Assembly: GCA_006538405.1 (NCBI GenBank)
Contig: BJKQ01000008.1
Coordinates: 2,294,001-2,358,000 of the forward strand
Length of the DNA: 64,000 bases
Direction: 5' to 3'
DNA from: Hansfordia pulvinata
Taxonomy: Eukaryota > Ascomycota > Sordariomycetes > Xylariales
Both the position numbers and the translations under genes were made by a program. This document shows, piece after piece, positions 45,740 to 55,708 of the stretch. Positions within the stretch are counted from its first letter, which is position 1. Every line of letters begins with the position of its first letter. The notes below the pieces were generated by a model. The model was not told where the DNA came from. It worked only from the letters and a program-made list of their open reading frames with translations, and made no database searches.

Positions 45740-46960
45740 TTAATTATTAAAATGTAGGTCGGGTACCCAAGGGCACAGGAGGCGGCGGGCCTTCGTGGTC
45801 GTCCCTGGATGGTGGTTGCCGGGGTCCGCCCCCGAGAGCCGGTATGCTAGGCTTGTTCCTGGCCGGGGAGGGGGCGGGGGCGGCTTCTTCTTGCCCTCGG
45901 CCGCCGGACCTGCCCCGGGCGCAGCAGAACCTCCTCCGATGCCCAACCCCGGCACCGAAAAACCCGAGGCGCCCAGCCGCCCGACAGCGGCCTGGTTCAG
46001 ATAGCTGCTGCCTCCAGCGGTCGCGGCGGCGGGCTGCGGGGCGGGCGAGGCTTCGCGGGGCGGCAGACGGGGCGGCAGCGAGGGTGGAGGACCGCGCGCT
46101 GAGGGCCGGGGCGGCGCGCTGCTGCTGCTGCTGCCTGCTGTTGCAGACGGCGGCAAGGCTGTGTACGGCGGCGGCGGGGAGGGGTTGTTTGTCAACTGGG
46201 ACGCAGATGAGGTGGTGGAAGAAGCAGTGCCGGCGCGGCGCGGTGGCGGCGGGAGGTGGGCCGTCGACAGGCCCGTCGTGTCGGCGCGGTACGGTCGGGA
46301 GGGGGCCGGGGCGGCTTCGGGCGCGGCGGCGGCTGACTGCGGTGCCGGGGGCGGCGAGGCGATGCCGGCGCGGGCCGGGACCGAGGGAGGGGCAGCGCGA
46401 GCGGCGGCGCCCTGCGAAGACGGCGGCGGCGGAGGGCCCCCTGCGGTGGGGTACTTCTTGGGCGGCGGCGCAAAGGACGCCGGGTCGCGCAGCGTGCTCA
46501 GCGGCGCCGACTGGTGGCCTTCGGGCGTGTGGCGGTTGCTAGCTGCGCCGTCGCCGCGGCCGACGAGGCCTTTCTGCTGCGGGTTGGTATGGGTGCCCCT
46601 TTTGTTTCCGGGTTGGGGATGCCGTTTTGTCGAAAGGGGGTGGAGATTCACGAGGGAAAAGTGGACGGCGGAGAACGGGGTTCGGGACGTACAACTTGGC
46701 CCCGAATGGACGGTCTGCCATCAGACTGTGAGGAGCTGCCGCTGTCGCCGCGGCCAATGACCCCTTTCTGTTGGGCGGTTTTTCGCCGTGGGTCAGTCTC
46801 GCCGATATACCGAAGAAAAGAGTTGCGTGGAGGGTGCAGGAGAGCGGGTTCGGATCGGAGGCGGTGTATCGGGTTGACGACTTACAACCTGGCCCCGGAT
46901 TGACTTGCCCTCAGCCTCTGGGTGCCAGCCGTTCTTGGCGAAATTCTTCCAGTCCGGCAT
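45740..46960 (-). CDS. proline-rich protein with a duplicated exon
   Basis: Three exons in phase 0: 46960-46886 (75 nt), 46767-46693 (75 nt) and 46573-45740; 327 aa. The start MPDWKNFAKNGWHPEAEG precedes SIRGQV at the end of exon 1. Exon 2 begins KGVIGRGDSG and again ends SIRGQV; exon 3 begins KGLVGRGDG. Exon 2 therefore looks like a copy made from the exon 1 end and exon 3 start. The remainder is a long Pro/Ala/Ser-rich disordered region with PPPPP runs (possible SH3 or profilin ligands). It ends with KKPPPPPPRPGTSLAYRL, then ARRLLCPWVPDL. I do not recognise the family with certainty. Proline runs suggest a link to actin or membrane trafficking, but that is a guess. It is divergent from MTW1. 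Confidence 0.75.
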
Positions 46961-47713
46961 GGCGTGGGTATCGCTGCGTCCGCTGTGCGCCCAGACGCGG
47001 TCTGTCAAACGGAGGGGTGAAGGTTGCGATATCGATGTCCGAACGAGCGTCAATGCCGGCACAAAGAGGAATACGACGTTCTCACTACCCGTGTATATAG
47101 TAGCGAGAAAGAAAGGGGGGGGAAACACCCGAATGCTTGACGGGCTATGGGATTTTCAACAATCGCATGGGCTTCAGATTACTGGGTTGTGCTCTTGATG
47201 GATTGAGGGAGTGCCCCAGGGTCCGACGGGGTTCGACATGGCGGGCGAGACTGGCAGATTGGGCGCAAGGGATGACGTAGCGGGAGGCCTGCATGGCCCG
47301 TTCGATACAATCATATATGCAAGTAAGCAGAGAGAAGATATCAGCCGTAAGTGGCTTAGCGCGCTCTCTGCGAACCCCCCAGGCCCGCGCGGGTCTTTGC
47401 GGCGCAGGCGAGGAAGGCGCGTCGGCGCGCGTCGGGTCGCAACATCCCACTTTGCGCGCGAGACCAGCAGCGCCACTGGAGCTATCGCATCTTCGGATGG
47501 GCACCCGCGCTACCTGACGAAGATTGATGCTCTCGCCGTACGCCAGCAGGTCTTCCGGCGCCGCCACGAACAGCACCAACTGCCTTTCCGCCGCGCGATC
47601 GACGCGGTTCTCCCGGCACGAGGCACTCCCAGCGCAGTCGCCCGCCCCCGCGTCTAGCACGCCCACCGGCACCGTCTGGCGCAAGATCACCGCCGCCGTC
47701 GCCGCCGCCCACC
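46961..47713. other. 753-bp divergent promoter region
   Basis: Lies between the start codons of the proline-rich protein gene (minus) and MTW1 (plus). Long open frames on both strands lack an ATG or splice context and are not called. Confidence 0.5.
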
Positions 47714-49149
47714 ATGGCCGCGGCCCCCGACTCCGACACGGAGCTCTTGACGGAGCACTTCGGCTATCCTCCCGTCAGCCTCATCGACGACATCATCAAC
47801 AGCATCAACATCCTCGCCGAGCGCGCCCTCAACAGCGTCGAGCAGGGTCTGCTCAACGCCCCGCCTGCCAGCCTCGGCTTCCGGCCCAAGCCCAAGTCCA
47901 AGTCCAAGTCAAAGAAGCAGCAAGACAAGGAGGCCGACGACGCCAGCGGGGCCGACCCGGAGCAGGCCGCCCGCACAGAGGTCGAGGCCGGCACCCACCA
48001 GCTCGAGACCCTGCTCTGCGCCAGCATCGACCGCAACTTTGACAAGTTCGAGATCTTCGTCCTGCGCAACTTCCTCACGGTCCGGCCCCCGCCCTCCGCG
48101 ACTGGATCCGCCTCTCGCACTACGACGGCCTCGACTTTTCCGCGCAGCTCGCAGACCCCAACCCGGCCCCCGACGGCGCGGGCGGAGACGCGCGGATGCA
48201 GGACAACCCCGCTGGCAACAACGACGACGACGACGACGACGACGACTCCCTATCGGTCGCGTCCATCGACCGCCTGCGCCACCGCCTGCGCGCCAGCCAG
48301 CAGCTCAACGCCCTCCTGAGCGCCGAGCACGCCCGCAACGCGCGCGCCCTGAGCGAGCTGCGCCGCCTCGTGGGCGAGGGCGCCGCCTCGACATCCAAAG
48401 TCAAGACGGAGCCCACCGCGGGCGGTGGCGGCGGCGGCGACGACGACGGCAATGACGGCAACGCGCACAGCTCTGCCACCGCCAGCCCCTTCGCCTTCCT
48501 GCACGCAAAGGGCGACCTCGTCTCGGGCGGCGGCGGTGCCGCGCCGCTCAGCACCACGACCGCCTTCGCGCTGTCGCAGACCCAGGCCCTCCGGGCCCTG
48601 TCCGCCTCGCTGCAGGGCCTGACGCCGGGCCTCATGCCCCCCACGGAGGCGGAGGCGGAGGCGCAGGCGCGGGCCCACGACCCGGACGCCAGCAAGAACG
48701 ACGGCGACGACGACGACGACGAGGAAGGAGCCGCCGCCGCCGCCGCCGCCGCCGCCCCCAGGAGCTGGCGCCGCCAGCGCACAGAGTACATCGAGACGGC
48801 CACCCGCCGCTACCTGGAGAAGGTCGAGGGCCTCGAGCTGGGCCGCCACGGCGACGTCCGCGATGGCGACTGGTGGGTGGGCCCCGCAGCCATCGCGCCG
48901 GCGGCCTCGTCCGCCTCGGTCGCCGCCGTCGAGGGCGCCGTGTCCCTCTTGGAATCCTCCGCGGAGGCACCGCAGGCGCCGGCGCCGGCGCCAACGACGA
49001 CGACCCCTGGCGGGAAGAAGAGGAGGGCGAGCACGGCCTCGCAGGCGCAGCGGCCGGGAAACCCCGCCAAGGCGAAGGCGGCGGGGAGGCGAGGAGAAGA
49101 CGACGATGACGACGATGCTGACGAGGGCGACAGGATGGACGAGTCGTGA
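47714..49149 (+). CDS. MTW1: kinetochore protein Mis12/MTW1 (frame broken at a C-run)
   Basis: The ATG at 47714 opens the Mis12 N-terminal helix: LLTEHFGYPPVSLIDDIINSI, then NILAERALNSVEQGLL, and later NFDKFEIFVLRNFLTV. The continuation LRDWIRLSHYDGLDF, also Mis12-like, is in another frame. One extra base in CCCCCGCCC at 48086-48094 joins them into 478 aa. The protein is the core of the MIND/Mis12 complex that links CENP-C/Mif2 chromatin to Ndc80 at the kinetochore. The second half has a coiled-coil-like stretch (SIDRLRHRLRASQQLNALLS), Asp-, Gly- and Ala-rich insertions, a YIETATRRYLEKVEGLEL helix and a basic/acidic C-terminal tail. The low-complexity insertions make it longer than yeast Mtw1 (289 aa). 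Confidence 0.9.
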
Positions 49150-50097
49150 CGGGGGAGAGGGGGGGGGGGGAACTGGCTGACCGTCTTGCTTTCCCCATCT
49201 CAAACAGTCTCGTCTTTCTTCCAAGGACAGAAAGAAAGACGGGTGGGCCGATCTTCATGTACATAGCCTTGATTCACGGGGTACTGCGAGTACACACACC
49301 CATTGCGGCGCCGGGGGCGGGTCCTGAACAAGGAAGGGAAGGCGTTTTGACGGTTTTTGTTGTTTTTGGGAAGGGGGGCCGTGAGAGTAGGTCACCGTGG
49401 GGAGGCGGACACGACCTCGTCTCGCCTTTCGGGAGTCTTTCTAACTTGATGACATTTGACGGTTTCTCCTTAGGCCTCGGCCTTGCGCCCTCGTGTGGTT
49501 ATGTCACCGTGCCTCTTCTCCCCCTCGTTTCTCAACGTGCCGTCCATCTAACCTGCGCTGGGTCCGCCGTCTCCCATGTGTAAGTGAGACGCCCAGCGAC
49601 TCTTGACAAGGTGCAGAGGTTCAGCTTCACCCGAGTACATGTGTTCGTGTTCTCCGCGAGGCGGGCCTCGGGGTTTTGCGAGCTCTTGTCTGCCTTCACC
49701 TTCCTGGTCAACTCCACGGTTCCTGGGCGGCCGGGTACGTGCTTCAAGTCCGGTACAGTGCGTCTTATATTCGTGGCATGGGTATGTAGTACAGCTGAAG
49801 ATATGTGAGAGGTGGACAGCGCCTGGTTCAGCGACGTGATATATACAGAGGCGACCTCGGCTGTCCGGGTCACCACGGGTCTGTGTTGGATACGCGGATC
49901 TTAAATATACACGGCCTCATGGCTTACCTCCTCTCTATTTGCATCCGAAACGCCATTCGCAGATGGCCAAGTATCTGTTACCATCTAAGACCTTGGCCTG
50001 GTCTGCCGCTGCTCAGCGGATTCACCCAAAGTCAGAAGAGCGCTGAGATGACCGGCAGCTGAGGAGGGGATTCTCCTGGTGAACTACGTCGTATCCG
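49150..50097. other. intergenic region between convergent genes
   Basis: 3' flanks of MTW1 and the PPR protein gene. No gene is seen. Confidence 0.5.
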
Positions 50098-52845
50098 TTA
50101 CTCGGCCGGTTTTGCCGGAGTGTCGGGATTGGGTAAATGCTGAATGAGGTTGTGCCGAAGAGCAATGTGCCAGTAGGAGTGGCGCCAGCATGAGGCTCGC
50201 TCGTCGGAGCTGAGAGAAGTCTGGCTGAACTCGATCGCGCGCCTGGTAGACGCGACGAGACCCTTTGCGTCCTCCCAGCGGTCCTGGCGGAGCAGCATAC
50301 GGAGTAACTCCGTCTGGCTGCCCAGCGTGACAAGGAACCCGGCGGCGGTGACGCGATAGTGTAGATTGAGGGCGGCCGTGGTGTCGCCGACAAGCGAGAA
50401 GCCCTTGATGACGCGGTCGTAGAAAATGCGGTCCATATCGTCGAAGTCAAGTTTTTGGCGGCGGGCCAGAAGGCTGTTGACTGCATCGAGATCCGGAGGC
50501 GACCGCGAGAAGAAGTGCTCGACCAGCATGGTGTAAATATGAGGTGATAGTTCAAAGCCCTGCGCCCAAAGATGCGCCAGGACCGATTTGATAGCCTCTT
50601 TGGCGCGGTCGCCGGACTGCAGCAAGAGATAGATCATCTTGCCGTAGTTTTGGAGGTTGATCTCCAAACCAGCCTTCTCCATCTGAGAGAAAACATTCTC
50701 TACCATCAGAGACTGCTGCTCCTCATTCGCCGACGTCACCCGAGCCATGGTGGCATCGAGGCAAATGGTGAAGGTGGCCGCATCAGCACGAACACCAGCG
50801 CTCTCCATGGCCTGGAACAGCCGAGAGACCTCCTGCTGGCGGTCCTCGCGTACCAACGGGCGGAGCAATGTGTTGAAAGTGACAATGTCAGGTTCAATGC
50901 CTTGCTGACCAGCCCACGCCAGCAAGCGATCCGAGGCGGCCCTGTTCTTCAGGCGAGCGAGCCCGGCGAGGGCGGCGTTAACAGGCTCAATGGAAGGAGG
51001 GACGGCGTTCTTGCGCTTCTGCTCCCATTGCAGAGTCATCTGCTCAAGCGCGCCCATACAGCCCTCAATGTCACCGCACTCAATCAAACCGGAGACCCAG
51101 GTGGTCCAGAGGCCTGTATCAAGTGGCTCTCCAGAGGCAGTCAGCTTGGCCCAGATGTTGCGCAGAGCATTGAGATTGCGAGCCTTTTTGCAGCCGTCAA
51201 GCATGAGGTTCCAAGTCCTGGGGCTGGGCTTCACGCGCACTTTCTTGAGGGTATTCCACGCGGAAATGGCCTTGTCAGGTTGTTTCATGGCCATGAAGAT
51301 ATTGATGAACGAGTCAACAAGAGCCAGATTCTCACGGATTCGGACCGCATTCGCCTCAGGGAGGAGGCCGGGGCCATCAGTTTTCCCGGCAAAAGTGTCC
51401 CACAGGCGATCTACCTCGCCCGAGTTTCGGGCACCGTAGGCCTGGGCGAGACGGCGGCCCAGTTGTTTCCCATCAAAGTCGGAGGGCTTGCCGCGAGCAG
51501 ACGCGGGGCCAGGGATTCGGAAGGCGCCAGTGGCATCGGCGTGCACTTGATTCTCATCCAGGGACTTGTGACGGTGCGCCAGCTGAGCCTTAAGTTCGGG
51601 CCACTGGCTTATCACGTAATCGGCAAGAAGGGGGTAGTGCTTCTTGAACATGGCCCGCAGGGCGTTCTCGCGGACTCCAACGTAAGTAATGAGGTAGGCG
51701 ACGCGGGTAATGAAGCGCGAAGCAGCGCGGCGGGCATTCGGACTGCTGCGCTGGCGGTCAAGCAACAAAGCGTAGGTGGTGAGGCCGAGAATGGGACAGG
51801 TCGCCCCGAGGTCGGAGTTTTGGTAGTTGGGGAAGAGTGTGTTGAAGCCGGGGCCGAAACGACTGGTTTTTGCGTATTTTGACAAGGGGAACTTGTCAAG
51901 GCGAGGGAACCAGAAGCCGTCCATGATGTCGTCGTGCGGGGCGCTCTCGAGAGCGATGCCTTTGGGCATGGACAAGACCTTCCAGGACTCAACCAGGTCT
52001 TGCAGCATGACGTCCCGGTGGGCGAGGTGCTCCTGGTAAGCCTCGATAGACGGATAGGCCTCGGTATTGGGGCTCATGCGGACGATCTCGTGGACGAGGG
52101 CAGCCACAATGTCGGACCATTCCCGGGGGCGCAAAAGGCCCATGTCGGCATACACGCGGAGAATCTCGGCCACGGGAGGGAGAGGCGACATGGGCTGGTC
52201 CATTTGCGTCTTCTTGGCGGCGGTGACGCGGCGCATGAGCTGGTAGACGACGGAGTGGAAGACGTGAGGGAAGATGAAATCCCTACCCTTGTGGCGAACA
52301 AGAGGATAAATCTCGTTGCGCAGGTAGCTGTAGGCGTCAACCTCGGAAGTTCCGTCGGTCAACATGGTGCTGAGGCGGCCGATGGCGTTGACAAACTCGA
52401 CGTCGAGGCCGCTTTCCGCGGGGACGGGCGGATCAAGCGATAGTGGGTTGGCCGGGTCGGAATTCCTCGACTGATCCAAAGCCGCCTGGTCAGCGACTAT
52501 CTGCTTGAATAGGGCGTCCATCCGGGCTGAAGAGTCGTTGGAGATGGGCTCGGGGCCGGGGCGGGACCGGGCAGGCAGCCGGGGTTCGGGACGGGATGCG
52601 CGGGGCGCGGCGGACGGTGTTGGCCATTGTGCCGGCGCGCCGGTGTCTGGAAAGCGGGAATCTGGGGTTGCCGGTGATGAGGAAGAGGATGCTGAGGGTG
52701 CGTGAGGGTGGCTGGGTTCGTGGGCGCGGAGCCGAGCGGTGGTTGTCAAGGACTTTGCGGGCTGGGACGAGGCGGAAGCCTTAGCCTTTGCGACGGGAGC
52801 GATGCGATGGCGACATAGCAGGCAGACTGCCCGAGGGGCCGTCAT
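50098..52845 (-). CDS. pentatricopeptide-repeat protein, probably mitochondrial
   Basis: Single exon, 915 aa from the ATG at 52845. The open frame extends 124 codons further upstream, but MTAPRAVCLLCRHRIAPVAKA is basic, Cys/Arg-containing and acid-free, like a mitochondrial presequence, so this start is preferred. Residues about 60-160 are Pro/Ser-rich. Further on are helical repeats with PPR character: the D-K-A-x-x-A-W-N-T-L-K-K block, SPRTWNLMLDGCKKARN, EPDIVTFNTLLRPLVRE, ADAATFTICLDAT and NLQNYGKMIYLLLQSG. Fungal PPR proteins bind organellar RNA and act in its processing or translation; the target is unknown. No introns and no frame breaks. It shares a 1.1-kb divergent region with the phosphatase gene. 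Confidence 0.88.
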   Translation of the reverse strand: MTAPRAVCLLCRHRIAPVAKAKASASSQPAKSLTTTARLRAHEPSHPHAPSASSSSSPATPDSRFPDTGAPAQWPTPSAAPRASRPEPRLPARSRPGPEPISNDSSARMDALFKQIVADQAALDQSRNSDPANPLSLDPPVPAESGLDVEFVNAIGRLSTMLTDGTSEVDAYSYLRNEIYPLVRHKGRDFIFPHVFHSVVYQLMRRVTAAKKTQMDQPMSPLPPVAEILRVYADMGLLRPREWSDIVAALVHEIVRMSPNTEAYPSIEAYQEHLAHRDVMLQDLVESWKVLSMPKGIALESAPHDDIMDGFWFPRLDKFPLSKYAKTSRFGPGFNTLFPNYQNSDLGATCPILGLTTYALLLDRQRSSPNARRAASRFITRVAYLITYVGVRENALRAMFKKHYPLLADYVISQWPELKAQLAHRHKSLDENQVHADATGAFRIPGPASARGKPSDFDGKQLGRRLAQAYGARNSGEVDRLWDTFAGKTDGPGLLPEANAVRIRENLALVDSFINIFMAMKQPDKAISAWNTLKKVRVKPSPRTWNLMLDGCKKARNLNALRNIWAKLTASGEPLDTGLWTTWVSGLIECGDIEGCMGALEQMTLQWEQKRKNAVPPSIEPVNAALAGLARLKNRAASDRLLAWAGQQGIEPDIVTFNTLLRPLVREDRQQEVSRLFQAMESAGVRADAATFTICLDATMARVTSANEEQQSLMVENVFSQMEKAGLEINLQNYGKMIYLLLQSGDRAKEAIKSVLAHLWAQGFELSPHIYTMLVEHFFSRSPPDLDAVNSLLARRQKLDFDDMDRIFYDRVIKGFSLVGDTTAALNLHYRVTAAGFLVTLGSQTELLRMLLRQDRWEDAKGLVASTRRAIEFSQTSLSSDERASCWRHSYWHIALRHNLIQHLPNPDTPAKPAE

Positions 52846-53943
52846 CCCAGCAGCTGCTCTCTCTATGTCTCTCTCTTTGAGGGTTTGTGGACTTGGTGGT
52901 GGAGTCGAAGGCGAGGCGGCGGCGGTAGCAGAAGCAGCAGAAGCAGACGCAGACGCGACGAAGGGTGGTGGTGGTCGAGGGTTTTGGGTGCGTGTGAGAA
53001 GAGGTGATGTCGGACCGCGATAAAAAGTTGTACATAAGAACGAAGGTAGCTTCCAATGGCCTTCCATGGATGTCTGCCGATCGGCGTTGTGTGTTTTAGC
53101 GCGGCCGGGCGTGCCTGCCGCCCCAATATCCATCCATTGGATGTGCCGGAGCGCGTGCAGGTATGTACCTACTCGTACGTACCACCACCTACGAGTTACA
53201 TCCATATACCTGTCCACGGGTACGAGTACTGGAGATGGGTGCCCGCTCGGGGTTCCGGTCTCATCAGGCCTCCTGGAGCGCTAAACGCCACTGAAGTGCC
53301 CTCCATATCGCCGGCCTTCCAGGCGCGAACAGTGGACGGGACGTGGTAGAGGGCCACTCAGGGAACCTACCCGTACATACCCCGGATCGGCCCACGGTCT
53401 GCCTCCGACGTCACCATCGTCAGATGCTCGTTCGTGTCTCTGAGAGCCTCGGCGTTCGTCTTGACCGACTGTGTCTTCTACCTCTTTCCTGCCCTTCAAT
53501 GTGCTCTCGCACAAGTCTCGTAGCGTTTCGTCACGTCTTTCCATTTCCCTTGCTTCCAATTGTGCTCTAGGCACATATCTTATGTGTACGTTGACTGGCT
53601 GCTGGCTCCATCAATTGGACGTCTCTTGACCCCTCTTATAGACAACCTCACTCACGTTACGTCGCATTGGCTCTGCGGCATCCCGCGGATAGCTTCCTCG
53701 ATCTTCTTCCGCACTCATCGGATCGCCGCCCGAAGCATCGGAAGAAGTCACCTTGACCGTCCCATATCGCACGGGCCGCCATTGACACGGAACAAACTAC
53801 ACGCCTTGTACACTCCTGATTTCGCCCGTCGAGAGTCCCCCGTCCTGAATACCTATCGTCCCGCATAGCTGCGCTCGTCAAAGACCCCGTTCTTCAGCTC
53901 CCACCCCACGCGCCATCTGCATCTCCCCTCGGCGTCCGGCACC
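52846..53943. other. 1.1 kb divergent promoter region
   Basis: Lies between the PPR gene (minus) and the histidine acid phosphatase gene (plus). It contains GTACGAGTA-type motifs at 53169-53177 and 53220-53228. No gene is seen. Confidence 0.5.
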
Positions 53944-55708
53944 ATGACGACCCTCGTGCCCCGGCCGCCCTACTCGTCTGACGAGCTGCGCACCCTCTAC
54001 CCCGACGGCCTCGACCTGCAGTACGTCCAGGTCCTCCTCCGCCACGGCGAGCGCAGCCCCGTTTCCCCCCGCTTCCAGAACGCCGGCCTGCCCGTCTTCT
54101 GGCCCTACTGCTCGGCGGCCCGCCACCTCAAGTCGGCGGTCATGGAGTCGGCCTCCTCGCACGACTTCGGCACCCTCCGGTGGAGGCGGCGGCTCGAGGC
54201 GTTCGGCCCCGGCGACCAGCCCGTCCTGGCTGCCGGCCCGCGGGGCGAGCTGGACGGCATCTGCGACATGGGCATGCTGACCGACCGCGGCCGCGAGACC
54301 ACCTTGGCCCTCGGCGCCCGCCTGCGCGCCCTTTACGTCGACCAGCTGCGCTTCCTGCCCCCCAGGCTGACCACCGCCGACTCGCTGCACCTCCGGGCCT
54401 CTCCGATGCAGCGCGCCCTCGAGTCGGTCCAGGAGACCTTCGTCGGCCTCTACCCGCCTCACACCGTCGACCCGGCCCTGCCCCCGCCCACAATCATCTC
54501 CCGCGCGCCCGCCGACGAGACCCTCTTCCCCAACGATGCCCACTGCCGCCGCTTCGCCGCCCTCTCGCGCGCCTTCGCCCAGCGCACCGCCGAGCGCTGG
54601 AACCCCTCCGAAGACATGGCGTATCTCTCCCGCCTCTGGGGCAGGTGGATGCCCGCCGACGCCCGCTCCTCCTCGTCCACCGCCCACGGCCCCGTGGCCG
54701 TGGACTCCAAGCCCCGCCTCAGCGGCATCATGGACACGGTCAACTCCACCCTCGCCCACGGCCCCGAGACCCGCCTCCCGCGCGAGTTCTACGACCCCCG
54801 CGCGCGCCAGATCATCGAGCGCATCGGCGTCGAGGAGTGGTTCTCCGGCTACCGCGAGAGCCGCGAGTACCGCGCCCTCGGGATCGGGGCCCTGATGGGG
54901 GATGTCGTCTCTCGCATGGTCGGCAGCGCAGAGCAGTCGTCCGCCGACGGCGAGTACGAGGTCGCGCAACGCCTCGACCAGGTGGCCGCGGGGCCCCCTC
55001 GAGCCGCACTCCCGTCAAGATCGGTCTCAGCGGCTGCCACGACACCACTCTGGCCGCCGTCCTTGCCAGTCTCGGGGCCTTCGAGACGGACAAGTGGCCC
55101 CCTTACACAAGCCATATCGCCATTGAACTCTTCCGGAAGTCGGGGAGTCAGGCCAGCGGTGGTCAGGAGGCCGCTCCGTCAACCGCGGGCTCGGCTCAGA
55201 AGACTTCGGGCTTTCTCTCCTCCCTCTTCCCTGGGCGATCTACTGCGCCTGGAACCCCCCTTCAGGCGGCATTGGACGCAAGCGAACCGACGACCTCTCG
55301 CCGCAGGAACGGGCCAGGCTGGACGGCTACTACGTGCGCCTGCGGTACAACGACGAGGTGGTAACGGTGCCCGGGTGCCGGACGCCCGGGAACCATTTAG
55401 AGGGCGATGAGAGCTTCTGCACATTGGTGAGTCCCCTCTTTTCTCGATTTATCTGCCGTCATTCATATGATCTTGACCCCTTTTGAGCTTCACTCAAGGG
55501 GGGCGAGGGCAAGTGATCTTTGTTTTTTGTTTTCCCTTGCTAGTTTGAACCACCTCGCTATCCTGAAAAATCTCCCAACTGACACCCGTCGCAGACCGCT
55601 TTCAAGTCCATTGTCGACAAGTTCGTGCCGCACGACTGGAAGCGCGAATGCTCCGCAAGCATCAACGCGCCGGCATTCCCGCCCAAGCCCGAGCCCGCGG
55701 GCTACTGA
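53944..55708 (+). CDS. histidine acid phosphatase family protein (two frame breaks at G/C runs)
   Basis: The ATG at 53944; exon 1 to 55426, exon 2 55595-55708 (GTGAGT/CGCAG); 532 aa once two bases are supplied. The branch-2 histidine phosphatase signature LLRHGERSP lies near residues 33-41, and the catalytic C-terminal dipeptide appears as SGCHDTTLAAVLASLG. The order of frames is first, second, third. The breaks are at GGGGCCCCC (54990-54998) and CCCCCC (55255-55260), and each is repaired by one extra base. Between them lie HIAIELF and, after the second, DGYYVRLRYNDEVVTVPGC, which are family features. No signal peptide is present, so it is probably intracellular and closer to the ACP6/lysophosphatidic-type acid phosphatases than to secreted phytases. 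The substrate is not predictable. Confidence 0.85.

Noticed and set aside
47145..47690. 181-codon minus-strand frame between the proline-rich gene and MTW1
   Set aside because: It starts with GTG, has no ATG, no splice sites and no family resemblance, and covers the MTW1 promoter.
53878..54969. 363-codon minus-strand frame opposite the phosphatase gene
   Set aside because: Gly/Ala/Val-rich shadow; the plus strand has the RHGERSP motif and family sequence.
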